This document shows, piece by piece, positions 1 to 9,779 of a stretch of 64,000 nucleotides of DNA. Within the stretch, counting starts at the first letter, position 1. The number at the start of each line of letters is the position of its first letter. The translations under genes were made by a program, and so were the position numbers. The stretch is from Prorocentrum cordatum (taxonomy: Eukaryota; Sar; Dinophyceae; Prorocentrales; Prorocentraceae): NCBI GenBank assembly GCA_963575745.1, contig CAUYUJ010004780.1, positions 1 through 64,000 of the forward strand. Direction: 5' to 3'. The notes under the pieces were generated by a model. That model saw nothing but the letters and a program-made list of their open reading frames with translations. It searched no databases and had not been told where the DNA came from.

Positions 1-720
1 TGGCTGGTGGGCGGGGTGGGGGTGGGGGGGGCGGAGGGGTGTGCCGTGCCGAAAATTATAAAGGTGTCCGGGCGGGGGATATGGGGGGGCGCAAGGGGTG
101 CGCCGTGCCGAAATAAGAGGGGTCGGGGCGTTGTTAGGGGGTTTTGCTATCGCTGTGCGAAATGATAGCGGTCGGGGCGGGTAGGTGTGCTGCCGTGCGC
201 GAAATTATTCAGGGTCGGGCGGAGGGGAACGTCATTGCTGGTGGTGGGTGGGTGGGGTGGGCGTAGGGGTGGGGGGTGCGTTTGGGTGTGTGCCGTGCAG
301 AAATAAAGGTGTCGGGGCGGAGGGGTGTGCCGTGCCGAAATATAGAAGTCGGGGCTGAAGGCCGCGCTGGCTGGTGGGTGGTGGGAGGCGGAGGGGGTGT
401 GCCGTGCCGAAATAAAACGGTCGGGGCGGAGGGGTGTGCCGTGCCGAAATAAAGGGGTCGGGGCGGAGGGGCGCACTGGCTGGTGGGTGCTGGTGGGGGT
501 CGGGGCGGAGGGGCAGATGGGGTGTGCCGTGCCGAAATAAAGAGGTCGGGGCGGAGGGGCGCACTGGCTGGTGGGTGGGGTGGGGGGGTGGGAGGGGGTG
601 TGCCGTGCCGAAATAAAAAGGGTCGGGGCGGAGGGGCGTGCCGTGCCGCAATAAAGGGGTCGGGGCGGAGGGGCGCACTGGCTGGTGGGTGCTGGTGGGG
701 GTCCTGCTCCTCCTCCTCCT
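1..720. repeat. GC-rich minisatellite, about 36-40 bp unit
   Basis: The unit reads approximately GTGCCGTGCCGAAATAAA followed by a GGTCGGGGCGGAGGGG segment. It recurs more than ten times, with insertions of a variable GCACTGGCTGGTGGGTG spacer. Open frames across it are by-products of the repeat. The array starts before the window. Confidence 0.85.
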
Positions 721-1270
721 CGCCCTAGCGAACAGGGTCGGCGGCACCGGCCGTAAGGCCTTCGCAATCGAATCGATGAGTCGGATCGGCAATTGAACAT
801 TGTTTATGCGGTCCCCATCCCCAGCGGCATGGCGCGTCCCCCACTGGCCGATTCAGCCCCCTGGATGGGGATATAGGCGGTTCGCTGCGGGCTTCGAGTG
901 GCGTATCCCCAACTGCCGTGGTAATTTGGTGGGGGTCTCGACGGGGATGAGGATGGGGGTGGGGGTCGGTGAAATGATACTGAATGAATCGGATCGGCGG
1001 AGGTCGGCAGCCGAGCCGGGAAAAGTCGGATCGGCGGACAGCGGCAAGCTAGCGCATGACTCCAAGAAGCAGCCGGAGCCCAGGCCGGAATATCCAGAAT
1101 CGAAAGGGATCGGAATCGAAAGCCATCGAGATCGAATCCAATCGAATCGGAGGAATATCGAAATGAGCCCTGATCGGGTGGTGTGGCCGAGCCGTCCAAG
1201 GCGATCTGCGGGGGGAGGGGCGCTCGCCTCGCGCGGGACTAGAGGCCTCCCAGATGGGGTCCGAGCAGAC
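721..1270. other. Non-coding spacer with a 36-bp dispersed motif
   Basis: No convincing gene. Positions 733-768 match 20521-20556 at 34 of 36 bases, and both copies lie just after CT-rich sequence, so this is a dispersed repeat. The rest has mixed composition without strong repetition. Confidence 0.5.
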
Positions 1271-1434
1271 TTAGGTCGGGCATGTCTTCCTACAGGCGGA
1301 CTTTGGACGAAAAGCGAAACATACACAAGAAATACTCAAAAAGAGTCAACAACAAGTGATCCAAAAATCGTCCCCAGACTATTTGTTTAACAACGTTTGA
1401 ACATTCCTCCTGTAGAGGGACATGCTTGATTTAA
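1271..1434 (+). mobile_element. MITE-A copy 1 (8-bp TSD family)
   Basis: The left end is TTAGGTCGGGCATGTC. The right end is a diverged inverted copy ending GACATGCTTGATTTAA. The presumed target-site duplication is GAGCAGAC (1263-1270) and GAGTAGAT (1435-1442), 6 of 8 identical. The 164-bp body shares the AGGCGGACTTTGGACGAAAA start and the TCGTCCCCAGACT segment with other copies. It is non-autonomous and has no ORF of its own. Confidence 0.75.
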
Positions 1435-2385
1435 GAGTAGATGGGGTCGGAGGATCGCGCCGCATCGCCGATGTTTCGGCGACGCATCGGGACGTCAGCG
1501 TAGAAAAAATCGAGCTCCGCATCGAGGCGCATCGGCGACGCATCGGCGACGTCGGCGCGGTCCTCCGACCCCATCTGCTCGGACTCCATCTGGGAGGCTT
1601 GGATGGGAGCATGCAGCAAACCTCGGGGCAGGGGGGGGGACGGGGACAGTGGCCTCAGAGGGAGCCGTCGATCTGGAGCAGGTGACGCATGGTAGATACA
1701 TGCCCCCGATCCGATCAGCAAAACCACGTGTTCCTTGGCAGAGGGGGGTGCCCAAGCCACGATCGGCGATGAATGGATAAGTATGGGTCGATGTTCCCCC
1801 CCCCATCCCTTCCCCATCCCTCTCTCCCTCGGCCCGCCTGGAAACTCCTCCCCGCTGCTGCCCCTGACCTCCCACTCCACCGCCGCCTCGGGAGCAGCCC
1901 TCCAAAAACACACCTGGCGCGAATGGAGGGGAACAAAAACGGGAACCACGACCAAGACTGAATGCGGAAACGTCGTGTCCATATTGGTCACCGTTGATCT
2001 TGGTCAGTGCCATTTCGTGGATCATCCTCGCAGATTTTCGGCTACGTGGACCATGACCAAGATCGGCATCGACAAGATCCCGCGACATCTTGGCCATGGT
2101 CCCTCTGATGCTTCCCTCGAGCGAGGGCGGTCGATCCCACTAGGCTTCCGCCGCGTACGAAACTTTGGGAGAGGGGGGCGCCCGCGTCTACGCTCTGCAC
2201 GTCTCCCGGTCCGCTGGCTTGCTCCGTGCCGCCGTGCCCACCACTGCACTGCTCCGTGCGTGCGAACTTCCCCCTCGACACGACGTGTGGTGGTCGCTGC
2301 CCTGGCTCTGAATCTGTGACCGACTTTAGACTGTCCTTTGCATGACGTCATCGCAGACCCTGGTGTCTCGAAGAGAAGAAAAAAC
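1435..2385. other. Non-coding spacer
   Basis: No gene recognised. 1465-1560 holds degenerate GCGACGCATCGG repeats. The remainder is C-rich and unclassified. Overlapping ORFs on both strands look compositional. Confidence 0.5.
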
Positions 2386-2565
2386 AGCATAAACATAAAC
2401 TGTTGGCGCTCCTTGCGGGTTTCTTGGATTTGCGCTGGACCCCCCTCCCTGGCGCGCGGTGAGCGCACCAGGTGCGGCGCTGAAGGCGTCGCCGGGGGGG
2501 CCCAGCGCGGATCCAAGAGACGCGCGCGGAGCGCCAAAAGTTTAAGTTTGTGGCGCTTTTTCTTC
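2386..2565. mobile_element. GC-rich foldback repeat, family B copy 1
   Basis: The left arm (ATAAACTGTTGGCGCTCC, then TTTCTTGGAT, then CTGGACCCCCCTCCCTGGCG) is answered by an inverted arm (GCCCAGCGCGGATCCAAGA, then GGAGCGCCAAAAGTTTAAG). The core GGCGCGC...GCGC is also self-complementary. Related copies lie at 17878-18040, 27818-27975, 28338-28611 and 29744-29845. This is a foldback or MITE-like family without coding sequence. Confidence 0.7.
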
Positions 2566-2604
2566 TTCGAGTCGTGCCTCCTGAACCAGCGCGACGCTCT
2601 TCTC

Positions 2605-2793
2605 GGGGGCGCGCAAACATGGATCAACGATCCATGGATTTGGCGCGCGGTCGCCAAATCCATGGATCGGGGGAAGCGCTCTCACCATAATGCGGCCGGT
2701 GCCGCCTCGCTCGGCGGCGGAAACCCGCGACTTCCCATGGAAACGGGACCCGTCGCTAATCCACGCCCCCTTGATCCATGCTTGCGATCGCCC
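2605..2793. repeat. Dispersed repeat family C, copy 1
   Basis: It begins GGGCGCGCAAACATGGAT and runs to GATCCATGCTTGCG. It is about 90% identical by eye to 14735-14933. It contains the internal palindrome ATGGATTTGGCG...CGCCAAATCCA, and its ends are roughly inverted to each other, which suggests a MITE or foldback unit. Confidence 0.7.
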
Positions 2794-2824
2794 GATCTTC
2801 CAGGGGCGCCTCCGCCATCCTGCG

Positions 2825-2973
2825 TTAGGTCGGGCATGTCCCCCTACAGGCGGATTTTGGACGAAAAATAACAAATTGTCAAAAATATACCCAAATGGCT
2901 TAAAAAAATCGTCGCAAGACTACTTTTTACTATTTTTGAGTACTCCTTCTGTAGAGGGACGCGCCCGACTTAA
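2825..2973 (+). mobile_element. MITE-A copy 2, perfect 8-bp TSD
   Basis: The left TIR TTAGGTCGGGCATGTC is paired with a right end reading GCGCCCGACTTAA. Perfect 8-bp duplications ATCCTGCG flank it at 2817-2824 and 2974-2981. Together with 28406-28513 this is the best boundary evidence for the family. Length is 149 bp, non-coding. Confidence 0.88.
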
Positions 2974-3143
2974 ATCCTGCGGCACGAGCCCGTGCCAGCG
3001 GCACGCACGTGCGCAAACAAAAAAAAAGGCGTGCTCGGAGCGCGTGTGTGCTCCGCCGAAACTGCGGCGTCCCCCATCTGCCGCCAGGCGCCCGGCGCGC
3101 TCCTGTTTTGTGCCCAGGTTTGGGTCGGGCATGTCTTCCTACA

Positions 3144-4133
3144 TGATGGGCCTGTTTTCCACCACCACCACCATAAGTTGGAGGGGGAAGGAGGTGGAGG
3201 ACGAGGAGGAGGAGGACGAAGAGGAGGAGGAGGAGGAGGAGGAGGAGGAGGAGGAGGACCAGTGTAAACCCAAGAGTCATCAACGATGCTGGAATTAACC
3301 CTCCCTCCAAACTCCCTCTTCATAGGCCCCTACAACGGTTCATTTCCATTGGGGGAACTGCCTCGTTGGAAGACAACCGTTTGAAGATCTTGAAGCATGC
3401 CAGAATACTGTTCTCGGGATTTCAACGCCACGTGTCAACCTGACTGCTGCGTCTTGCCGATTTGGAATCGTGCCAGAGCGCCGTTTTGGGGATTTCAACA
3501 CCGCGAATCAACATAACTGTTGCACCCGCATAATCCTGAATCCTGCCAGAACACCATTTCTAGTACGCTGACCATGGGAATCCGTGAAACTCTTGCAAAA
3601 TTTGAGAACGAATGTGCGCGGCGCTGAAGCGAGAGCCACATTTTGAAAAGGAACCGCCCTCAATCAACTCTTGAAATGCTTTAAAACGGATGTGCGCGAC
3701 GCTAAGGCGAGAACCACATTTTGAAAAGGAATCGCCCTCAATCCGTGAAACTCTAGCAAATTCTTAAAACGAATGTGCGCGGCGCTAAGAGCCACATGTT
3801 GAAAACCACCTGCCTTCAATATGTGAAACTCTTGCAATGTTTCAAGATAACTGTGCGCAGCGCTAAGGCGAGAGCCACATTTTGAAAACGGCCCGCCCTT
3901 AATATGTGAAGCTGTTGTCACTTTGTAAGCTTCAGAGTCATAAATGGTATTGAAGTTTCAGGCGAAACGCCCGACCCGCCCTAAAAACTGGCATCGGCGT
4001 GCGACAGGGAGAAGTTATCTATAAGGAGAAGGAATGGAGGAGGAGGAGGAGGAGGAGGAGGAGGAGGAGGAGGAGAAGAACCCCCTCCCCCTCCAACTTG
4101 TGGTGGTGTTGGTGGTGGAAAACAGGCCCATCA
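3144..4133. mobile_element. 990-bp nested TIR element with 5-bp TSD
   Basis: The terminal inverted repeats start TGATGGGCCTGTTTTCCACC and extend about 46-50 bp, through AAGTTGGAGGGGG, with a small indel. CTACA is duplicated on both sides (3139-3143 and 4134-4138), and uninterrupted relatives have it once. GGA/GAG microsatellites sit just inside both TIRs (3192-3256 and 4034-4076) and a tandem array at 3590-3910. No transposase ORF is visible, so it is non-autonomous; the superfamily is not assigned. Confidence 0.82.
3590..3910. repeat. Tandem repeat, 78-83 bp period, four units
   Basis: Each unit contains AATGTGCGCGGCGCTAAG followed by GCGAGAGCCACATTTTGAAA. Units start near 3611, 3689, 3772 and 3850. 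The same core occurs outside this element at 40140-40215, so it is also dispersed. Confidence 0.8.
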
Positions 4134-4285
4134 CTACAGGCGGACCCTGCAAGAAGAATCAAACATGGACCCAGAGTCATCAAACAGAGTCAAACGCACA
4201 CGAGGAATCGTCACCGCACTCTGTGTGCTTGCCTCTCCCTGCACAGTCCTCCTGCAGAAAGGGCATGCCCGACCTGAGCCCAGGC

Positions 4286-5587
4286 AGGCCCCGCAAGCCG
4301 CCTCCGACCGCGGCGTGGAGCCGCACCGCCGCGACCCCAAGAGGCGCGTGCGGCCTGCGCGCCCAGGCCTCCATAACCTGAAGCCTGCCTCTTAAAAGGA
4401 GCTCCTCCTCCTCCGCCTCCTCCTCCTCCTCCTTCGCCCTCCTCCTCCTCCTCCTCCTCCTCCTTCTCCTCCACGGACGCGGCGAGCGCACGCGCCTGAC
4501 GACCTGGCCCACTCTGAACTCAATGAGGGAGACGTCGCTCTGCGGGTCGCCCTGCACCGGTGGCATCAGGAGCAGAGCAGAGTGCAACGAATCCCCGAAC
4601 AGTCTGACCGAGTCCGCACCATCTAAATCGCCACCAGAGGATCCTGGGGATGGGCTCTGTGGTAAAAGATCCCCCCATGGCACGTGGCGGCGCGCTAGGA
4701 GGGGTAGGGCGAGGGGGGCGCGGCTTTCTCGAAAACCAAAATCTCTCAGAAGGGATTATACATGTTCAAAAAAAGCTTCTTGTAGAAGGAGGAACCGGAA
4801 CCCCTTCTTAGGGGGCCTTTTCAGACGGCCTTCTCAAAAGGCTTTCTCATATAACCCCAGCACAGCGCCCTAATAGCAGCAAAAGGTAAGGAGGCCGCCA
4901 CTGGGGTCTTCGGTGGAGCTCCCTGTGGGGCCACGACTCGTGTGAGGAGTATGTCGAAATTTGTGCGGTGAGCGCACGCGAACGCAGCCACTGGGGCCTT
5001 CGGTGGAGCTCCCTTTGGGGCCGCCCGCAGCCCGACCGGCGCCCTGCACCGCCTGCCGCACTCTTGGCGCCCGCCGACCTCGAAAAAACGCTGGGAGTGT
5101 CCCTTGCAAGGACCAGAGGCGGCCAGCGGGGCCGGGAGAGCGCCAGAGAAGTGCAGGGACCAGGGCCTCGGACAGCGGAGCCCCTGCAGTGCGCTCTGCT
5201 GCCTGCCACCGCGCTCCTGTGCCGCAGCGCAGCTGTAGGGAGACGGGCAAGCCATCCAGTCCCGCGCGATGCTGCACGGGGTGTCGGAGTCGAGCGCGCG
5301 TCCTGGCAGTCCTGAGCGCGCCAGGCCCTGACCATTTCCCCTGTGCGCCCCCGTGCTCAGAAGAGCGGGGGGGCAGAGGGGGAGAGGAGGCGAAATGATT
5401 CGAAACATCCAGGAGCAGGTGACTCGTGATGCCTATGTAATGTCAGCTTGTGATTGACGAAAACACGGGGGGCGCGTGATTAAGCAAATGATTCCCCTGC
5501 TCGGGCGAATGGCGTGGGGGGCGCCCGCCGAATGGAAACATACGGTGGCGGCGCCAGTGTCTGGGGCTGCTAATGTTGCCCCTAGCC
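4286..5587. other. Non-coding stretch with short repeats
   Basis: No gene recognised. It includes a CCT/CTC microsatellite (4403-4472) and a 41-bp direct repeat, GCCACTGGGG followed by CTTCGGTGGAGCTCCCT, at 4889-4929 and 4987-5027. 4720-4850 has CTTCTCAGA/CTTCT segments weakly like the repeat family at 22545-22720. Confidence 0.5.
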
Positions 5588-5755
5588 TTAGGTCGGGCAT
5601 GTCTTCCTACATGCGGATTTTGAGTGACAAATAAAAGATGTCAAAACGCACTCCTCAGAAATAGTCAAAAATAGTTGAAAAATCGTCCCCAGACTGCTTT
5701 TTGATTATTTTTCCAAATCGGAGCTTGCCTCTGTAGGGGTCCTAGCGGATATAAA
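5588..5755 (+). mobile_element. MITE-A copy 4, right end degenerate
   Basis: The left TIR TTAGGTCGGGCATGTC and the internal ATCGTCCCCAGACT and CTCTGTAG segments match other copies. The right end is diverged and no clear 8-bp duplication of CCCTAGCC (5580-5587) is found. Confidence 0.65.
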
Positions 5756-5765
5756 GCTGAGGTGA

Positions 5766-6060
5766 GGTGGGCGGCCGATTTCGGTGGCCGGGGCCGGGTG
5801 CCCAGGTGCCCGGGCCCGGGGGTTCCCGGGGGTGCCCGGGTGCCCAGGTGTGTGGCCGATTTCGGTGGCCGGGGCCGGGTGCCCGGGTGCCCGGGGGTGC
5901 CCGGGGGTGCCCGGGTGCCCAGGGGGGCCCGGGTGTCCGGGGTGCCCAAAATGCCCGGGGGTGCCTTGCCCAATAGCCCTATATCCCTATAGCCCAATCG
6001 TCATATATCCCTATAGCACTATAACCCTACAGCCCTATAGCCGTACCTATACGACCACCC
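5766..6060. repeat. GGGTGCCCGG minisatellite then AGCCCTAT array
   Basis: 5766-5965 is built of GGTGCCCGGG units with a repeated GTGGCCGATTTCGGTGGCCG block. 5966-6060 is a degenerate 8-9 bp array of AGCCCTATA. The same 8-9 bp motif reappears at 14345-14668, on the far side of the DIRS-type element. Confidence 0.75.
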
Positions 6061-6094
6061 TTCGGGTGATAAGGAGGTTCGGGGGGGGGGGGAA

Positions 6095-6328
6095 CAAACA
6101 TCTCACTCGATCGGTCTCACTATCGATCTCAGTATCGATCTCACTATCGGTCTCGCTCGATCGATCTCACTCGATCGATCTCACAATCGATCTCACTCGA
6201 TCTATCTCATTCGATCGATCTCACAATTGATCTCACAATCGATCTCACAATCGATCACACAATCGATCTCACATTCGGTCTCAATATCGATCTCACTATC
6301 GATATCACAATCGCTCTCACAATCAACG

Positions 6329-6330
<2 letters not shown>
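6095..6330. repeat. TCTCACAATCGA minisatellite
   Basis: About 18 degenerate 10-12 bp units of ATCTCACAATCG or ATCTCACTCG type, merging into the CAT microsatellite that follows. Confidence 0.8.
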
Positions 6331-6364
<34 letters not shown>

Positions 6365-6677
6365 ACATCATCAACATCAACATCATCACCAACATCGTCA
6401 TCATCATGAGGGCACCGTCATCATCATCATCATCATAAACATCATCATCAACGTCAGCATCATCATCGGGACAACATCATCATCATCATCATCACCATCA
6501 TCATCTCATCATCAATCATCATCATCATCGGGACACAGTCATCGTCATCATCATCAGCAGCATCATCAGAATCATCATCATAATCGGGACACCATCATGA
6601 TCACCATCGTTCTCATCATCAACATTATCATCAACATCGTCATCATCCTCGGGACACCATCATCATCATGATCATCG

Positions 6678-6715
<38 letters not shown>

Positions 6716-6933
6716 ACACATCATCATCATCATTGGGGCACCATCATCATCATGAGCAACATCATCATCAACATCGTCATTATCATTATTATCATCATCG
6801 GGACACCATCAGCATCACCATCATCATCACCATCATCATCCATCATCATCGGGACACCATCATCATCATCAAATCATCATCATTAATTTCATTATCGCCA
6901 GGACACCATTTCCATCAACATCATCATCACCAA

Positions 6934-6966
<33 letters not shown>

Positions 6967-7224
6967 TCATCATCATCATCACCATCATCGTCATTCATCA
7001 ACTAATCATCATCATCCTCATCATCAATATCACCATCGACACCATCATCAAATCATCATCTTCATCGGGACACATTCTCATCATCATCATCATCATCATC
7101 ATCTCATCATATCATCATCATCATCACACACCACCACCATCCCATCATCCATATCATCATCATCATCATCATCGTCATCATCATCATCATCATCATTCAT
7201 CATCGTCATCATCATCATCATCAT
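6331..7224. repeat. (CAT)n satellite with GGGACACC punctuation
   Basis: CAT trinucleotide tract interrupted roughly every 50-90 bp by GGGACACC. GGGACACC-rich sequence also lies beyond the right edge of the retroelement (13996-14175), so left and right tracts look like one satellite split by the insertion. Confidence 0.85.
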
Positions 7225-7382
7225 CATCCTGCGCGCCACCCGTGCCAGAGAACGCTTTTGTGTTCGCAGGCCAGGCGAGAGATCACTGAACACGGACCGA
7301 CTCATGCCAAAGAGAGCGGGCAGTGGGGGAGGAAAGGGAGCAGGAAGGAGGACACACCACCACCACCGACGAGGAGGGGGAA
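7225..7382 (-). repeat. Split direct repeat B2 (outer 3' end)
   Basis: 158 bp, identical to 7513-7670 except for one C/T difference near 7254. Its outer edge is CATCCTGCGCG directly after the CAT tract. Confidence 0.9.
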
Positions 7383-7400
7383 AAGGGGAGGGAGGGCGGG

Positions 7401-7516
7401 CGAGAGAAAAGGCTGCGGAGGCAGATAAAGATGACCTTATCCCGCAACTCCGAGATGGACATTGATGTCCAGCGGCACTCATTCTGCCCCAGGATTAAAG
7501 TTCAAGAACACCCATC
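7401..7516 (-). repeat. Split direct repeat A2
   Basis: 116 bp, identical to 13776-13891 except AAAG/ATAG near the end. It runs straight into B1. The joined sequence AACACCCATCCTGCGC is the expected circle junction. Confidence 0.9.
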
Positions 7517-7670
7517 CTGCGCGCCACCCGTGCCAGAGAACGTTTTTGTGTTCGCAGGCCAGGCGAGAGATCACTGAACACGGACCGACTCATGCCAAAG
7601 AGAGCGGGCAGTGGGGGAGGAAAGGGAGCAGGAAGGAGGACACACCACCACCACCGACGAGGAGGGGGAA
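7513..7670 (-). repeat. Split direct repeat B1
   Basis: 158-bp partner of 7225-7382. It overlaps A2 by the four bases CATC, the short sequence shared by circle junction and target. Confidence 0.9.
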
Positions 7671-7723
7671 GGAGAGGGACCCCAAGTCCCAAGATGGTTA
7701 CTGGCAAAATGCCGTCAAAACGA

Positions 7724-8542
7724 TTAAATGGATATCATTTGTTGCACTCGGGCCAGGTGCAGGCTCTGGACGGTACGCATGATTGCGGAAGCAAAGCAGT
7801 TGGCCATCCTCCTGGGGTAACTTTGCGCGACCTGGGTCCAGAGCTTTCCAGAGGCTGGGTCGCGACCAGTGAGGACGATGCGGGGCTTGTGCGTGTGAGC
7901 GCAGATTCCCCCTCGCAAATTACACAACTTGGGCAAGCGGATTCTGAATCCGCTGCACCACGCCTGGACACGAGTGCGTTTCCTCCATCGGGTCCCGAAC
8001 CCGCAGAAATCAAAAACAAGGCTTTGAGAGCTAGGGTGAGAGGCGAGTTTCAAGAGAGGGGGAACAGACCACAAGAAGGAGGAGGCAGGGTTCTCGAGGA
8101 AGGCAGGGGTCCCAAGACGCAGACAGGCTCGAATGACTTTCAGAGAAAAGATTGCCTGACTGTTGCCGTGTCGTGACGCGGCCAAGCCTCGGCCCTGGAG
8201 GCCTGGGAGCCCCCAGATTGCATTTGGTGCACGAAGTCTACGCCAGCTGGATTCTGGGGGGCCATGGCGCGCCTGGGACCACGTGTTACAAGGGGTGCCG
8301 AGCCAGACGGCCAGCACGAGCCCTGAGGAGACCCAGCCGAGAAGGGTGCGTTGGATGACAGGCCGATCCAAATCAAACCACGGACGAGAAACGATGTCAG
8401 CAGCGATCACACCATGCCCCAGATTTTTCACCCCTCGGCTGAGCCCCTCGGAGCCTGCAAAGAGCTCTAGAAAAATCTGTCGTTTGTTGCGACGGGCAGC
8501 CGACAGCGCTGCCCTGAGCAATGAGCGCATTCGGGCGGCCAC
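7724..8542 (-). CDS. DNA-methyltransferase-like protein of the DIRS-type element
   Basis: 272 aa. Motifs resemble the cytosine-C5 methyltransferase fold: a SAM-binding LELFAGSEGLSRG near residues 24-36, an acidic AADI strand, GTPCNTWS with a Pro-Cys pair in the place of catalytic motif IV, FLENPASS in the place of the ENV motif, and an arginine-rich GTRWRKRTRV segment. The ORF starts 22 nt after the recombinase stop, inside the same element, so it is a transposon gene. A role in methylating element DNA is inference. The target-recognition region looks short, so base and site specificity are unknown. DIRS elements are known to carry methyltransferase domains, usually of the Dam type; this one looks C5-like. 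Confidence 0.75.
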   Translation of the reverse strand: MAARMRSLLRAALSAARRNKRQIFLELFAGSEGLSRGVKNLGHGVIAADIVSRPWFDLDRPVIQRTLLGWVSSGLVLAVWLGTPCNTWSQARHGPPESSWRRLRAPNAIWGLPGLQGRGLAASRHGNSQAIFSLKVIRACLRLGTPAFLENPASSFLWSVPPLLKLASHPSSQSLVFDFCGFGTRWRKRTRVQAWCSGFRIRLPKLCNLRGGICAHTHKPRIVLTGRDPASGKLWTQVAQSYPRRMANCFASAIMRTVQSLHLARVQQMISI

Positions 8543-8564
8543 CTGTCGATCGCTCAGTCTGTCC

Positions 8565-9720
8565 TCAGAGCACCCTGGTTGCCTGGCAGCACGGGCGGGC
8601 TCGGCACCGAGGCCAAGCCGGCGAACACGCGGCGAGCAGGGACGAGACGTGGTTGCCGAAGGTCACTACCAGCGGCGGCGCTTTGCTCAGCTCCGAGACC
8701 ACCCTTGTCTGCTTGGCGTGCCGTTTCAGGGTCGAGTCTGACGTCACGCGCATCCTGAGCTTTGCCTCCAACGGGGTCCGCAGACGGTGCAGGATGTCGT
8801 GTGACACTCCCCCGTGGCGAAGCCCGTACAGCGTGATCCCCAGGTGCGTCAGCTGGAGCTCTGCCGCCGCCTCCGCCAGCCTGGTCGAGAGGTCCCCGGG
8901 CGGGTAGCTCCAGATGCGGTCCGTTGACGACTGGCACTGGCGCTTCAAGACCAGGAGGCAGGGGTACACAAACGGGATCGAGTCCAGGAGCACCGCGTCG
9001 TCCCAGCTGTTGGTCTTGCTGGGGTTGCCCAGCTCCACCGGCGCCAGCAGCAGGCCCCAGACGTCCGCGGCCCCTCCGGCCGCCGCGACGGGGGCGACCA
9101 GCTGGAGCGACGTGAGCGAGTCGCATTCGCCTGGCCGAAGGTAGGCCGCGAACGAGACCAGGAGTGCCACAGCATGCTCCACGAGGTTCCGGTGCAACAG
9201 GACGCCAATGATCGCAGCCAGCAAGACCCAGGGCAACGGCATCCGTGACCGGCGCGGCACGACTTTGCCCCATCCTGCCAGGGCCCGCGATGTGCGCGGG
9301 AGCGCCGCAACGCCCCAGCGGCCGAGGTCTGGGTAGAAGAACTTCACCGCGGCGACCAGCTTGCTCGCGTCGTCGCCAGTGAAGCCCCCGAAGAACAGCT
9401 TGTCCAGGAACAGCACCAGGCAGAGGTCCAGCTGCTCGTAGTTCTCCCAACCCTGGCGGGCTGCCGTGGCCCACTGGACGAAGGCCAGGGCTCGGCGGTG
9501 GTAGTCCTTGTACGTCGCGGGCTTCACCGACCGCCCCTCCAAGTAGGTCAGCTGCTGCAAGGTCGGCAGGGCGAAAGGCGAAGGGGGCAGCGGCACGCAG
9601 CGTCGGCGCGCTGCCGTCTGAACCCCGCTGGGAATCGCAGTCTGCCCCGCCTGCCACGCGTGGGCCTCCGGCTGCAGAGTCCGCGTCGTGTATGGGGCCG
9701 TCCTTGATGAGGCTCGGGAA
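8565..9720 (-). CDS. Tyrosine recombinase, catalytic Tyr apparently replaced
   Basis: C-terminal domain of a phage-integrase-fold recombinase, read in a frame offset from the RT-RNase H ORF; the frame change lies somewhere near 9600-9800. An N-terminal core-binding region begins around VKPATYKDYHRRALAF. Box I arginine is in AYLRPGE. The second arginine is in LYGLRHGGVSHD, with Tyr at the usual His position. The C-terminal box is VTSDSTLKRHAKQTR, where the nucleophilic Tyr would be expected but His (codon 8718-8720) is found. The enzyme normally joins the circular cDNA to the target. No start codon is assigned; it may be expressed from a polyprotein by frameshifting, or the shift may be a lesion. 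Confidence 0.8.
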
Positions 9721-9779
9721 TGGCGGGACGGCTGGCAGAGGCTCGGCGTCACCGTCAGCAGCCACAGCGCCAGGAGCAG

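Larger units (their letters stand above)
3120..4277 (+). mobile_element. MITE-A copy 3, split by a nested insertion
   Basis: The left end TTGGGTCGGGCATGTC (3120) and right end GGGCATGCCCGACCTGA (to 4277) are flanked by 8-bp repeats GCCCAGGT (3112-3119) and GCCCAGGC (4278-4285). The MITE body is interrupted after CTACA at 3139-3143 by the element at 3144-4133 and resumes at 4134 with CTACAGGCGGAC. Without the insertion it would be about 163 bp, like its relatives. Confidence 0.8.

Noticed and set aside
3263-4182. ACCCAAGAGTCATCAACG near 3267 and GACCCAGAGTCATCAAACA near 4163 as a further duplication
   Set aside because: Short and imperfect; one lies inside the nested element and one in MITE-A, so no common event explains it.
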